Origin: JBBSJZ01 sp041739875
Lineage (GTDB): Bacteria > Planctomycetota > Planctomycetia > Pirellulales > Pirellulaceae
DNA: 64,000 bases
Assembly (NCBI GenBank): GCA_041739875.1
Contig: JBGSNA010000357.1
Span: 10,886 to 74,885 of the forward strand
Reading direction: 5' to 3'
Under the pieces are notes generated by a model. That model did no database searches. It was not told the origin of the DNA and was given only the letters and a program-made list of their open reading frames with translations. A program made the translations under genes and the position numbers. Numbering within the stretch: position 1 is the first letter of the stretch; every line of letters begins with the position of its first letter. Of this stretch, positions 34,101 through 42,612 are shown in pieces.

Positions 34101-34696
34101 AACAGACCTTGATCGTCCTCGTCCACAACAATCGTGATCTCGCCACCAGCACCGCCATTTTCGCCGTCCGTAGGGTTACCGGCATCGCCTCCGTCACCGC
34201 CCGGCCCGCCGTTGCCGCCGTTGGAGAATCGTGTTGCATCGACACCTCGATAACCTGGTGCACCGGGCTGGCCATCACCACCACGCCCACCATCGCCGCC
34301 GCGCCCGCCAGTCGCACGGATAAATACATAACCGTCTTCGCCAATGGGCTGTTCGCCACGAAATGGCTGAGACGGTTGACGAGGACGTGCGACGGTTCCG
34401 GTCAGATGCAACGTTGCGGAATTTCTGGCCCCGAACGCATACGCCACTTGGATCGTTGCGGAAGCCGCATCCTGTCCACGCTCAGCCGGTCTCGCATCTT
34501 CGCCGCGTCGACCATCGGCCCCATAACTTCGATTGGCTTCAAAGTGACTCTTTCCGCTCGCGCCCAATCGCCCATCGGCCCCGCGCAGATTCAACTCGAT
34601 CAAACACTCGGTTTCTGAATCCGAAGCGAAGCAGCCCGGATCGACATCGCCAGAGTCAAATGCGGTCGTTGAATTAGGATCGCGGCCAGAACTCAT
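31190..34696 (-). CDS. Large soluble protein with collagen-like Gly repeats, unknown function
   Basis: 1168 residues from the ATG at 34696, no signal peptide and no membrane helix. An N-terminal beta region is interspersed with Gly-rich collagen-like stretches at about 130-185, 215-230 and 258-285 (GGRGGDGGRGGDGQPGAPGY, GGSGGPGGPGGSS). Next come two regions that resemble immunoglobulin-like modules (SNIGGMPTPSNYTIRVTLAS; ITNVGDETFDEK). A Rossmann-like block follows (SRFLLIANQKTKVEDIEKWT ... GLTIIIPNNYF), then a charged helical C-terminus ending Thr/Pro-rich. I recall a similar layout in uncharacterised proteins of some bacteria and fungi but cannot name a family with certainty. It is monocistronic by its flanks. 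Confidence 0.8.
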   Translation of the reverse strand: MSSGRDPNSTTAFDSGDVDPGCFASDSETECLIELNLRGADGRLGASGKSHFEANRSYGADGRRGEDARPAERGQDAASATIQVAYAFGARNSATLHLTGTVARPRQPSQPFRGEQPIGEDGYVFIRATGGRGGDGGRGGDGQPGAPGYRGVDATRFSNGGNGGPGGDGGDAGNPTDGENGGAGGEITIVVDEDDQGLLMLLKGDLSAGEIGFAGEPAKGGSGGPGGPGGSSYHWTETEHYTDSQGKRQSRTIFRSNPGGSSGRNGRDGAPSSYLARDGQPGSQGRLRILVARPDGTQRHYASPYDLELLSVDVAGECSTLEPDSLVSADSLTVSNIGGMPTPSNYTIRVTLASDEHLDSDHVDMELPKSLDPGESFTFTDDGLGARLADVVIDAPRRHPFRLAHSINPQALLESGIHRPFRNFENPESIEVRFPVELTEIIALNSLAPGESTRVRFGITNVGDETFDEKHLFRSVRCGARLLGGDIDLNQLVFFDDSDKQHDLIREEFQAPVRQLAPGETRWVETRIGIRNHSDIVAYQSFVLGVDLHLQRPHSSARRGEYRCVDYRHEFIRVSEQYRRDEGSRFLLIANQKTKVEDIEKWTQLADYFGSGLDVWDISYYGFIDMIRSLDPKQSSVTTGETVTRSNAQSLLEQWRGLTIIIPNNYFQTPSGKTTAFNQLAKSQFLKAAADFDINFYVVGDSRTGGEELLANSLVPISDEKNPSQLKTQREFLSHVRRWSKYVAKTGEVVGGATKKVAAIADASLGAVHQFEIDKRTFLFQPKAEWLESEARALQRKLRKTDPLHRWVIVHRFDTGDTDTSWGFLKKRKVGSLEVRRTLDSSKGSAVLFEAESIDMIDEDFINSKQNKHGIFLALKFEDKVDRFIRLVSERTFPRYSENYVDRPLTDEEVRQIGSELIDSILVDIYNEQLEARTCCTWGRFGVRSLMPKLNYLAERSLNYGLTYRQMEENTVTMPLLYELLANIRHMAKKSKTVWDMAIIPTAFFKRSRAVSSYMLDRVDRITTNIFGRELSWWDKASGPSDDYNPFGGAKNAIPKGLARDTANKRIDQVEVELVRSKITLEKYTRAQTHPGLTYDPELLSETARVMPGHVYDQLVRNEQAAELERAKTEYAVAKQRSELLVPLAIETATTNVATIQPTATPTSRPSN

Positions 34697-34847
34697 ATCA
34701 AAGATCGCCAATATCGAATGACGCAACTACATCAAGGCAATCCGACCAGTCTAACTGGAACCTTGCACGCCGCGCTGGCCAGACGAAATAAGTCCCGGCC
34801 GAATCAACTATCGCTCCTGAAATACGTGTAAAAATCAATCGCCAAGA

Positions 34848-35774
34848 CTATGGGAAAAGGTAGCGGATAAAGTTGCGAATTGATTGGCCTGGAACATACG
34901 CGACGGGTTGCCCAATAATCCCTTGGCCGACCTGGACGGGATTGTTTTGCTGTCCGAGCGTGAACAACGACGGAAGTGGCGCTGCATTACCACTGATCGC
35001 AGTGAATTGGCCTGGTGGAGTGAACGGTGCAGCGATTTGTGACGGTGGCGCGATGTACCCCGTCGGTGGAGCATATCCGGGCGAACCGTAATTCACGGGC
35101 GAACCACAGCCAACACTCGCCGCCGTATATCCCGATGGGGGCGATATGCATGAACAGTTATCGACCGTCGCATAGCTGTTCCCCAATTGAGGCTGAGGTA
35201 TCGGTTGATAATCTTGCGTCGAGGCGATCGGCACGTTCGGTGGAAGCGTACTTCGCGGCGCCGGAGCAAACGTACTGGGAGCGGTTGCTGGGCTCGGAAG
35301 GGTCGACGGTGTTGAATTCTGGTTCAACACCGGTGGTGGAGCCGAGAATCCGGTTGGCGGTGGTGACCCAACTACTGGCGGTCCAGTAGGAGCCTGAACT
35401 GGCGGAAGGGGGAAGCCGCCTTGCTGCAAGAGGACGGTTTGACGAACGTTCGGGTCGACGAAACCGCCCCGGTTGTAGCTGGCTGGCGAGTTGTAGGACG
35501 TTGGGATCGCTTGAGTTCGAAAGGCGGCGGAGCTTCGATACTCGGTCTCGATTGCCCGACTCATATCCGAGCGACTCACATCCGAGCGACTCACATTCGA
35601 GCGATATCGATCCACTCGGCTTGGGGCACCGATCGGTTGCATCCGCGTCTCAGGAATATCACGAGTCTCCACAGTGCCGAAGGATTGCGCAGACCCGTCA
35701 CCTGCGATACCCAGCACCAGCACTGCCAAGACTGCTGACACCAACGTTGGTTGGGTGATTCTCTTCATGTTCAT
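34848..35774 (-). CDS. Exported Pro/Ser-rich protein
   Basis: 309 residues from the ATG at 35774, which has GGAG nine nt upstream; an in-frame ATG lies at 35876. A signal peptide (PTLVSAVLAVLVLGIAGDGS) is followed by a Ser/Arg repeat segment (RSNVSRSDVSRSDMSRA), then long Pro-rich linker (PPVQAPTGPPVVGSPPPTGF) and a Cys-containing part (VDNCSCISPPSGY). The C-terminal 60 residues are Gly/Pro/Gln-rich and end in IRNFIRYLFP. No domain was recognised; Pro-rich exported proteins like this are common in Pirellulaceae and may be envelope spacers. Confidence 0.65.
   Translation of the reverse strand: MNMKRITQPTLVSAVLAVLVLGIAGDGSAQSFGTVETRDIPETRMQPIGAPSRVDRYRSNVSRSDVSRSDMSRAIETEYRSSAAFRTQAIPTSYNSPASYNRGGFVDPNVRQTVLLQQGGFPLPPVQAPTGPPVVGSPPPTGFSAPPPVLNQNSTPSTLPSPATAPSTFAPAPRSTLPPNVPIASTQDYQPIPQPQLGNSYATVDNCSCISPPSGYTAASVGCGSPVNYGSPGYAPPTGYIAPPSQIAAPFTPPGQFTAISGNAAPLPSLFTLGQQNNPVQVGQGIIGQPVAYVPGQSIRNFIRYLFP
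35558..35602. repeat. Three 15-nt tandem repeats in the Pro-rich gene
   Basis: Three near-identical 15-nt units, GACTCATATCCGAGC, GACTCACATCCGAGC and GACTCACATTCGAGC, at 35558-35602. They encode the repeated Ser-Arg-Ser-Asp pattern of the Pro-rich exported protein and stay in frame. Confidence 0.8.
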
Positions 35775-35958
35775 CCGCGGCTCCATGCTCGTTATCTGCT
35801 TCTTCGTACTGGGTAGCGATTCCAACTCGACTAGTGCAATATCGATGCCACTGGCGACAAAGTTTTGCGAACCCAACCAGTGATACGAGCGATCACGAGA
35901 AAACCATGTTCAACAATGACATGGTGAGTTTCATGACTGGCCTTGGGTCTTGTAATCC

Positions 35959-37548
35959 TTACAGATCCTTTGCAATCAGCTCGTCGATTACCACCATTTC
36001 ATCAGGCGTCTTTCCGACGTAGCGAACGATGAGCCACATTGCGACACTTGCGAATAGCAGTGAAACCCAGGGTGAAACTCCAAACGCGGCTGGCAAAGTT
36101 CCAAACACAACACAAATCGCAGCAACGACAAGAGCGTAAGGCATCTGGCTACGAACGTGCTGGACATGATCACAGCCGCTGGATCGGCTTGACAACACCG
36201 TCGTGTCGGAGATTGGCGAGCAGTGGTCACCAAAGATCGAGCCAGCAAGCACGGAGCCGCTGGTGGCGAGACAAATCACTCCCTCGGCTCCAGCGGTTGG
36301 GTCAAGTTGCAGAGCCAACGAAATCGCGATCGGAGTCAAAATGGCCATCGTGCCCCAACTTGTACCGGTAGAAAACGCGACGGCCCCAGAGATCACAAAC
36401 ACCACCGTGGGAAGCAACCACGGCTCCAACCGAGCTGACAATATCCCAGCAAGATAGCCGCCTGTGTCGAGCGCCTCTTTTTGTGTCAGATCCGATAGAG
36501 CCCACGCGAGCCACAGCACGAACATCGCTGGCATCATCTGTGCCAAGCCCTGGAGCGAACCTCGGCCAAGCGTCGACCACGCAATCTTGCCAAGTAACCG
36601 ATGCAGAGCAAACGCGGTCACCAATCCCACCGCGCCGCCGATCACGAGTGCGAGATACGAATCACCGTTACCGAAGATTTGGCCTGCGAGCCGAATACCA
36701 CGGTCGCTGCGTTCGTCGACTGGAACAGCACTTAGCCCAGTCACCACAAGCACTGCAGCGACGACGCAAATGCATGCGACAACGGGCCCAACAGCTGCTA
36801 GCCACAACCAACGATGTTCTGGCTCGGACTCATCCGGCAGCGGGACTCGCTTGCTCGCGGCTTCGGCTTCGAGCTCACGCATCAAGCCGAAGTCGCGGCC
36901 ACTGATCGCGATCATCATCACAAATGCGAGCGCAAGCCAGGGATAAAAACGATAGGGAATGGAATGTAGGAACAGCTCGAACGCCGCCGATGCGTGAGTG
37001 ATACCGCCATCACGCAAACCGTCGGCCATATAAGTGATCTCGGTGGCGGCCCAAGTACTCACGACCGCCAATCCGGCAACGGGTGCTGCCGTGGAGTCCA
37101 CAAGGTACGCCAACTTTGCTCGCGAGATGCCATAGCGATCCACCGTCGAACGCATCGTCCCACCAAGCAGCAACGTGTTGGCATAGTCATCAAAGAAAAT
37201 CAAAAGCCCGCTCGTTGCGATCATGGTTTGCGCACCACGCCGCGATCGAATACGACGCGAAACTCGTTGGACAAGATCACGCATGCTGCCGCCCGCCTCG
37301 AGCACAGCCACCATCGCACCAAGCAGTAGACTGAAAACGAACGCTTGAAGATGAGACCAAGTCGTAATGGACTCAACGATCGCCATCACGAACAAAAGTG
37401 GCGCATCACTGAGTTGATGATCACGTCGCGCGAGAAGTATCGCGCCAACGGCGATACCAGCTGCGAGTGGGACAAGCACGCGACGCGATGCGATCGCCAA
37501 CGCAATCGTAACGATCGGCGGCAGTAAGCTTGTCCACTCAGGCTGCAT
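35959..37548 (-). CDS. NhaC-type Na+/H+ antiporter family protein
   Basis: 529 residues with about 12 membrane helices. Family features include LLGAMVAVLEAGGSMRDLVQ, FDDYANTLLLGGTMRSTVDR, STAAPVAGLAVVSTWAATEI, DQ-type loops such as GNGDSYLALVIGGAVGLVTA, SGAVAFSTGTSWGTMAILTP and FGDHCSPISDTTVLSSRSSG. FDDYAN and GDHCSPISD are the conserved charged helices that carry sodium/proton exchange in this family. It is probably a cytoplasmic-membrane antiporter for Na+ or an organic substrate pair (some NhaC relatives exchange malate/lactate). It follows gatC after 84 nt on the same strand, but this may not be one transcript. Confidence 0.88.
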   Translation of the reverse strand: MQPEWTSLLPPIVTIALAIASRRVLVPLAAGIAVGAILLARRDHQLSDAPLLFVMAIVESITTWSHLQAFVFSLLLGAMVAVLEAGGSMRDLVQRVSRRIRSRRGAQTMIATSGLLIFFDDYANTLLLGGTMRSTVDRYGISRAKLAYLVDSTAAPVAGLAVVSTWAATEITYMADGLRDGGITHASAAFELFLHSIPYRFYPWLALAFVMMIAISGRDFGLMRELEAEAASKRVPLPDESEPEHRWLWLAAVGPVVACICVVAAVLVVTGLSAVPVDERSDRGIRLAGQIFGNGDSYLALVIGGAVGLVTAFALHRLLGKIAWSTLGRGSLQGLAQMMPAMFVLWLAWALSDLTQKEALDTGGYLAGILSARLEPWLLPTVVFVISGAVAFSTGTSWGTMAILTPIAISLALQLDPTAGAEGVICLATSGSVLAGSIFGDHCSPISDTTVLSSRSSGCDHVQHVRSQMPYALVVAAICVVFGTLPAAFGVSPWVSLLFASVAMWLIVRYVGKTPDEMVVIDELIAKDL

Positions 37549-37632
37549 CGCTAGCTGACGCTCGTGTCTCTGGGGCGTGGATCTCTAGGTCACGGATTCT
37601 GGAATCGTAAGCCATGAAATCGCAGCACAAAT

Positions 37633-37941
37633 TTAAGAGTGTTTCGAAGCTGCTACGCCGAGCACAGGCGGCACTAAAAAATACTCGTCATCACACTGCG
37701 GAGCATTCCGCAGTGCGTCTTCGTGAGAGAGGCTTGGCAGAAGGCGATCCTCGCGCCATCGATTGTCTACATCGAGAGCCGTCGTCATCGGCTCAACATC
37801 GTCGGTGTCGACTTTAGAAAGCTGCTCGACGAAACTCAAAATACTGTCGAGCTGCAGCCCGAGTTTACGAACCTCCTCGTCGGTTAAATGCAACCGAGCA
37901 AGCAAGGCTAGCTTTCGAATTTCGTCTTCGCTGAGCGGCAT
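37633..37941 (-). CDS. gatC: Aspartyl/glutamyl-tRNA amidotransferase subunit C
   Basis: Small linker subunit of GatCAB, which converts Glu-tRNA(Gln) and Asp-tRNA(Asn) to the amidated forms. It has the family N-terminus DEIRKLALLARLHLTDEE, the central ILSFVEQLSKVDTDDVEPM, and RWREDRLLPSLSHEDALRNA near the C-terminus. 102 residues, typical length. Its start overlaps the rpmB stop (TAATG). No gatA or gatB lies downstream; the next gene is an antiporter, so the other subunits must be elsewhere. Confidence 0.92.
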   Translation of the reverse strand: MPLSEDEIRKLALLARLHLTDEEVRKLGLQLDSILSFVEQLSKVDTDDVEPMTTALDVDNRWREDRLLPSLSHEDALRNAPQCDDEYFLVPPVLGVAASKHS

Positions 37942-38240
37942 TATTTCTTGGTGCCAGCGGCCTTCACAGCCGCTGCCTTACCACCGCTCACATCAAATGG
38001 CTTGGTACGAACCGTTTTGCGAATCGCCCCGGTGCGAATGCACTGAGTGCAAACCCGCATCGACTTGTTTTCGCCATTTGGCATCGTGACGTGAACTTTT
38101 TGCAGGTTCGGCACAAATTTGCGACGGGAGATCCCAGTGATCTTCGTACCGACGCCACCTAGGTACTTTGCCTTACCCCGAGTCTCGATCTGATTGCCCT
38201 TTTGGACTTTCTTACCGCAGGTTTCACACTCGCGTGACAT
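37941..38240 (-). CDS. rpmB: 50S ribosomal protein L28
   Basis: Large-subunit protein with the L28 N-terminal SRECETCGKKVQKGNQ, two CxxC pairs (CETC and CTQC), and the central RRKFVPNLQKVHV. 99 residues from the ATG at 38240; a TTG two codons before is open. The C-terminal Lys/Ala tail is longer than in E. coli L28. The presence of CxxC pairs suggests a zinc-binding paralogue form. It is translationally coupled with gatC. Confidence 0.93.
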   Translation of the reverse strand: MSRECETCGKKVQKGNQIETRGKAKYLGGVGTKITGISRRKFVPNLQKVHVTMPNGENKSMRVCTQCIRTGAIRKTVRTKPFDVSGGKAAAVKAAGTKK

Positions 38241-38501
38241 CGTCAATCTCCGCTTACGGAAGCGAGCAATCTCGCACCGAAATTATCTTGAAAGGGTTAT
38301 CTGGAACAGTCGTTGTGTTGTGGGAAGCCCGGCAATATAGCGACGACCGCCTCCCGCGTGAAGAATGAAGATCCAGGAAAATTGAGCGTTTCTGGTCAAG
38401 AACTGAGAAAAAACACCCGATCGACCCTAATGAAGCCCTTAATCGGCAAAGTTTTCGCGTCCCCCCCAGCATCAACGCTTCTCGTCCAAGACTGAACGAT
38501 C

Positions 38502-39065
38502 ATGAGTTCGACCGCCTCCCACCATCTCGCCGCCACGCCAATTCACGTTCGACTGTGCCTACATGCGATTTGTCTGTCCGGTTTGATAGCAATCGCCGGA
38601 ACGGGCTGCAGTACTTTGCGCCTCCCGACAATCCTCCCGTTTGGCCAGGAATCTGATTCCCAGTACATTTCCAGTGATGGAGCGCCGCTGCGGCCTTCGG
38701 AGGGCGAGATGATGTACAAGAAAGTACGTGAGGCGAAGGCCCAAAACGCGATCGTACTCCAAATCGCTGGAGCCGAACCGCCGATTCGCGTGCTACCGCT
38801 GCCGCCTGAAGGCCAAAGTGTCTTTGTGAGTGATTTGCTCAACCAAACCGGCGTAATGGAAGAACTAGGCCGCGTCGACGCGACACTTTACCGTGACGCG
38901 CCAGGCATGCCGGCGGGCATCAAGATGGCGGTAAAAATGAGCCACGACCATGAACAAGTCCGGCCCGAAAGCGATTACTCGCTACGTGCCGGAGACCGAC
39001 TTTCGATCCAGAAAGCTCGTGCACCGGCCATGAATGGACTGCTTAGCGGGCTGCTCGGAATCTAA
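38502..39065 (+). CDS. Small lipoprotein, unknown
   Basis: 187 residues. A hydrophobic N-terminus (LCLHAICLSGLIAIAGTGC) ends in a lipobox-like AGTGC with Cys36. The mature part includes MMYKKVREAKAQNAIVLQIA, PIRVLPLPPEGQSVFVSDLL and a C-terminal DYSLRAGDRLSIQKA. The last pattern (RAGDRLSI) and the preceding LYRD segment resemble the soluble-ligand-binding (SLBB) turn of polysaccharide-export proteins, so an envelope role is plausible. It is followed by the DUF1559 gene 118 nt later on the same strand. Confidence 0.65.
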   Translation: MSSTASHHLAATPIHVRLCLHAICLSGLIAIAGTGCSTLRLPTILPFGQESDSQYISSDGAPLRPSEGEMMYKKVREAKAQNAIVLQIAGAEPPIRVLPLPPEGQSVFVSDLLNQTGVMEELGRVDATLYRDAPGMPAGIKMAVKMSHDHEQVRPESDYSLRAGDRLSIQKARAPAMNGLLSGLLGI

Positions 39066-39183
39066 TTGCAATGATCTCCGTATGCGGCGGAGACAACAAA
39101 AGTACCCGGCAGAGGTACTCCAGACACAGGAGGCGGAGTAAGATACAGAGTCCTCTCGCCTCAAATGCTTCCGGCACCATTTT

Positions 39184-40206
39184 ATGCCAGCTCGTTCTCC
39201 CAACTTGATCGACTTTGCGCCGCGAGCCAAAACTCGCTTGTCTCGCCACCGAAAATCTCTGGTTCACGATCGTGGATTCACTCTGGTTGAGTTGCTGGTC
39301 GTTATCGCGATCATCGGCGTCTTAGTGGGGCTCCTGCTTCCGGCGGTGCAATCCGCTCGCGAGGCCGCACGTCGAACGCAGTGCCAAAATCACCTAAAGC
39401 AGATCGGACTGGGACTGCTGAACTACGAGAGCACCTATCGCACTTTGCCGTGGGGAGCCAAAGGCGGTTGGGGGCAAGCATGGACAACCGACATCCTCCC
39501 ATTCATCGAGCGAGCCGACTTGTGGGAAATCACTCCGCAAGGCGAACTGGGCAGTCCCACGGCCAGCGACATCCATAGCCTGCATTTCCAAGAACTTGCA
39601 AAGACCGCAGTCCCCACCTATCGCTGCCCGTCCCAGCCTGGCTCACTCCATCACAACGAATTGTCGAGCGAAGTGGCTGGCCGCGCTATCGTCAGCTATA
39701 TCGGAAGTGCCGGCAGTGACGTTACCACGGACAATGGCCCGACCAACTCGACGAGTGGCCTGTCAATGGATTTCAGCAACGGCGTGTTGCTCGTTCAACG
39801 CTTTACATCCGCTGCACCGACACTACCTATCCCAGAGCTAAAGCCACCCATTGGCCTCGAAGCGATTCGTGATGGTCTCTCTCACACGCTCATGGTGACC
39901 GAAGGCCGTTTCGTCTCGTTTGACTGCGAAGCATGTGACCGCCATTCACTCTACCACCCTGAGTTTGATGACTTGCAAGGTCGAGACTTTTCCGAAGCTC
40001 TCATCTCGACTCGCTATGGCATCAACCTCGACCTCGAGCCACAGTGGAAACAAGAACTCTCTCCAGGCAGCTACCATGTCGGCGGCGTCCACGGCCTGCT
40101 TTGTGATGGCAGCGTCAAATTCATCAATGATCAAGTCGATCTCACTGTCCTACAGTCGCTCGGCTCAAGAAACGGCGACGAGGTCTTGAACCATACCAAG
40201 CTCTGA
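39184..40206 (+). CDS. DUF1559 pseudopilin-like protein
   Basis: A type IV pilin-like prepilin leader ends at RG before FTLVELLVVIAIIGVLVGLL, the N-methylation-type hydrophobic helix, then PAVQSAREAARRTQCQNHLK, the invariant start of the DUF1559 domain. The C-terminal end has YHVGGVHGLLCDGSVKFI, the usual DUF1559 closing H-X9-DG signature. Length 340, normal. DUF1559 proteins are present in dozens of copies in planctomycetes and are thought to be exported surface or pseudopilus-linked proteins; substrates are unknown. Confidence 0.93.
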   Translation: MPARSPNLIDFAPRAKTRLSRHRKSLVHDRGFTLVELLVVIAIIGVLVGLLLPAVQSAREAARRTQCQNHLKQIGLGLLNYESTYRTLPWGAKGGWGQAWTTDILPFIERADLWEITPQGELGSPTASDIHSLHFQELAKTAVPTYRCPSQPGSLHHNELSSEVAGRAIVSYIGSAGSDVTTDNGPTNSTSGLSMDFSNGVLLVQRFTSAAPTLPIPELKPPIGLEAIRDGLSHTLMVTEGRFVSFDCEACDRHSLYHPEFDDLQGRDFSEALISTRYGINLDLEPQWKQELSPGSYHVGGVHGLLCDGSVKFINDQVDLTVLQSLGSRNGDEVLNHTKL

Positions 40207-40428
40207 ACATTCGAATTCCATTCAAGCGAGCGAGTCGGGTTCTCGTACAAGATCAGCGTCAAGATCAACGAGGTGAATCAAATCAAACGTCACGCCCGCT
40301 GGTCGGCTATTCGCGTGCACCGTCCACCCAAGCCAGAACGAAATGGAGGCCTAAAACGTGACGCGTGGATCTGTCATTTGAAATTGCCTGAGATGAAAAC
40401 CGTTCAACCATCTAGCACTGGAGAGGTC

Positions 40429-41412
40429 TCAGTTCTTAAGCAGTTCCGACATTTTCTCGAGAATCCACGGATCGCGGACGTTGGATGCTTCAAAAACGAG
40501 GAACGTGAAATTGTCCGCAAGCGTCTCTTCCGGATGGATGATGTATCCAGTGTTTCTTCCGATTTGGCGCATGTAGTCTGCTGCTTGCTGGGGAGCCATT
40601 AGTTGCAGCGCACCCCCAGAAACCTTCGGCACCAATTTCCCGGCCTGTCGTTCGAGCTCGAGAAGTTTGAAGTCGAGATTTTGAAACAGGCCTCCGCCAA
40701 CGTATTTGTCCGATTTGCACATCGTGATTGGTGCGAACGCAGCTTTCTCATCACGGCCCGCCACCGCCAACTCTATCGAGTGGTGGTGAATCGGCGCATC
40801 GGGATTAGTTAACCGACGTCCATGAAGCTGCTCAGGCCACTCGATCTCATTGCAAGGGATAAAGCCGATGATCGCGTAAAGACGGTCTCTCCATTCTGGA
40901 TTATGGCTACTCATCACATGAAACAACTCATGTGCCAGGGTCCGAGACATCGTCTCTGGCTCTCCAAAGAATCTGTCTGGCAATACGATGCTTGCACCTC
41001 GACAATGGGGTGCGTCGGCTTCAACGTCCGCCGTCACTCGAATGAGATTGATACTTGCGGGAAGCGGAAGCTTGTACGCACTGAACTTCTCCCTCAACTC
41101 TTGAACCGATTTCGACACAGCCAACATCGCGTCCGGTGTCCATTGGCGAACACCGGCCTTGAGGGATTCTAGGTACTCATCCTTTGTCACTGGCTTCGCT
41201 GACGCCATGCGGATTTGTCGTTCCAACGGCTGCATGTACCGGATGAAGTCGTCTTCCTCGGCGATCAACTCTCTCCCTCGCTCCGCAGACACGAAACACA
41301 GAGTCGTACCATCGATCAACGCCAACTCTGTTGACGGTTCTGTTGACTGCTCTGCTGATGCTCCTGTCGAAAAGCTCAGTAGCAAACTAAAAACTAGACC
41401 AACACAACGCAT
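40429..41412 (-). CDS. Exported zinc-metallopeptidase-like protein
   Basis: 327 residues from the ATG at 41412, which has GGAG nine nt upstream. A signal peptide (VGLVFSLLLSFSTGASA) precedes a domain with HELFH at 161-165 (MSRTLAHELFHVMSSHNPEW), a gluzincin-type zinc site. The ligand further on could be Glu in IPCNEIEWP. No known family was recognised. It follows the WD40-like gene by 105 nt on the same strand and could be the last gene of the DUF1549-DUF1501 unit. Confidence 0.65.
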   Translation of the reverse strand: MRCVGLVFSLLLSFSTGASAEQSTEPSTELALIDGTTLCFVSAERGRELIAEEDDFIRYMQPLERQIRMASAKPVTKDEYLESLKAGVRQWTPDAMLAVSKSVQELREKFSAYKLPLPASINLIRVTADVEADAPHCRGASIVLPDRFFGEPETMSRTLAHELFHVMSSHNPEWRDRLYAIIGFIPCNEIEWPEQLHGRRLTNPDAPIHHHSIELAVAGRDEKAAFAPITMCKSDKYVGGGLFQNLDFKLLELERQAGKLVPKVSGGALQLMAPQQAADYMRQIGRNTGYIIHPEETLADNFTFLVFEASNVRDPWILEKMSELLKN

Positions 41413-41517
41413 CGTCTCAATCTCCATTTTTGCTGCCATGTCCAAACTCCTGCTGCTGTGTTGGGGGGAAAGAACCAAAACCAGTGACCACGTTGCGAGC
41501 TCCGCACGTGAATTCAC

Positions 41518-42585
41518 CTACGCAATCTCGAACACATCCAAACGCCCAAAGTCGGGGAAGCGACCATCCTTTTTGTCTTTCGGCTGGCCTTGAGCGCCAA
41601 CCAAAATGAGCCGCTTGCCGTCCTCACTAAACAACGCCTGGGTCACACGACATCCCGTCTTCAAGGTCGCTATCTGTGATCCCGTTTCCATTTCGAATAA
41701 CGCAACGTTCCACTCACCACCGCGGAGTCGCCCGCCCATCACGAAGTACTCACCCGACGGATGGACGGCCAGCGTTTCCATGAGCCCTTCGCCCGACTCG
41801 CCTTCATGTGTTTGATCCAATCGCTTGGGTTGTGGATCTTGCCACGACCACGTCTGCCATAACTGTTTACCGTTGCCCGCCATCGGGTCGTGCATCGGGC
41901 CCATCCCAGCCATCAGCAATTCGCTTCCATCGAGCGTGAACGCCATGGCAAAAATACCACCAAGATAACAATGGCTCTTAATGATGCCCCAACTCGTGAA
42001 ATCCGGTGTCGTGAAGTTGGCAACCATCTCCCCGTCTTCAACGCGAAACACACGAACCTCACCCATCAAGTTGCCCGCAGCAATGTGTCGACCATCTGGA
42101 CTGAAACAAACCGCTTGCACGGACGGCACGTGCGGCAAACTGTGCCGAATCTCTCCCGTCTCGGCGACCACTATTCGTATCGAGGGCTCCCGTTCGGTTT
42201 GCGGTTCGTACTTATATCCGCCAGCCAAATATTGCCCGGTTACGGATACCAAATGCTTACCGTCCGGTGACACAGCCATATCCCAAGACCAAAAATCATG
42301 AAGCTTGACTCGGCGAATTTCGGTTTCGGTCTTTAAGTCAAACCAACATGCCGTACCGTCATAGCTGGCTGAGACAAGCGTTTCATCACCGAGCAAACCA
42401 ACACTGCTGACGTAACTGCCATGCGAGTACAGTCGCCGTGGTTCGATGGACGTGTCCAGCGACGCGACATACACACCGTCCATGCATCCGGCAACAAGAC
42501 CGTTTCCGTCAGGAAGCAGCGCAGCCGCCAACACGCCCATCGGCAACTTTTGTTTGTGCAGCTCAGTTAAGGTCAAACGGTTCAT
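41518..42585 (-). CDS. WD40-repeat protein
   Basis: 355 residues built mostly of WD40-type beta-propeller blades: LPDGNGLVAGCMDGVYVASL, GDETLVSASYDGTACWFDLK, VCFSPDGRHIAAGNLMGEVR, AFTLDGSELLMAG, FSEDGKRLILVGA. No signal peptide, so the protein may be cytosolic. It lies 27 nt after the DUF1501 gene on the same strand, a pattern repeated in planctomycetes, where WD40 or c-type cytochrome genes join DUF1549/DUF1501 pairs. Confidence 0.85.
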   Translation of the reverse strand: MNRLTLTELHKQKLPMGVLAAALLPDGNGLVAGCMDGVYVASLDTSIEPRRLYSHGSYVSSVGLLGDETLVSASYDGTACWFDLKTETEIRRVKLHDFWSWDMAVSPDGKHLVSVTGQYLAGGYKYEPQTEREPSIRIVVAETGEIRHSLPHVPSVQAVCFSPDGRHIAAGNLMGEVRVFRVEDGEMVANFTTPDFTSWGIIKSHCYLGGIFAMAFTLDGSELLMAGMGPMHDPMAGNGKQLWQTWSWQDPQPKRLDQTHEGESGEGLMETLAVHPSGEYFVMGGRLRGGEWNVALFEMETGSQIATLKTGCRVTQALFSEDGKRLILVGAQGQPKDKKDGRFPDFGRLDVFEIA

Positions 42586-42612
42586 GCGGTCGCTTTAAAG
42601 TTGTTAGATCGC

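Noticed and set aside
33857..34618. A 253-residue open frame on the plus strand inside the collagen-like gene
   Set aside because: Antisense shadow of the Gly-rich repeats, with no ribosome binding site or family motif.
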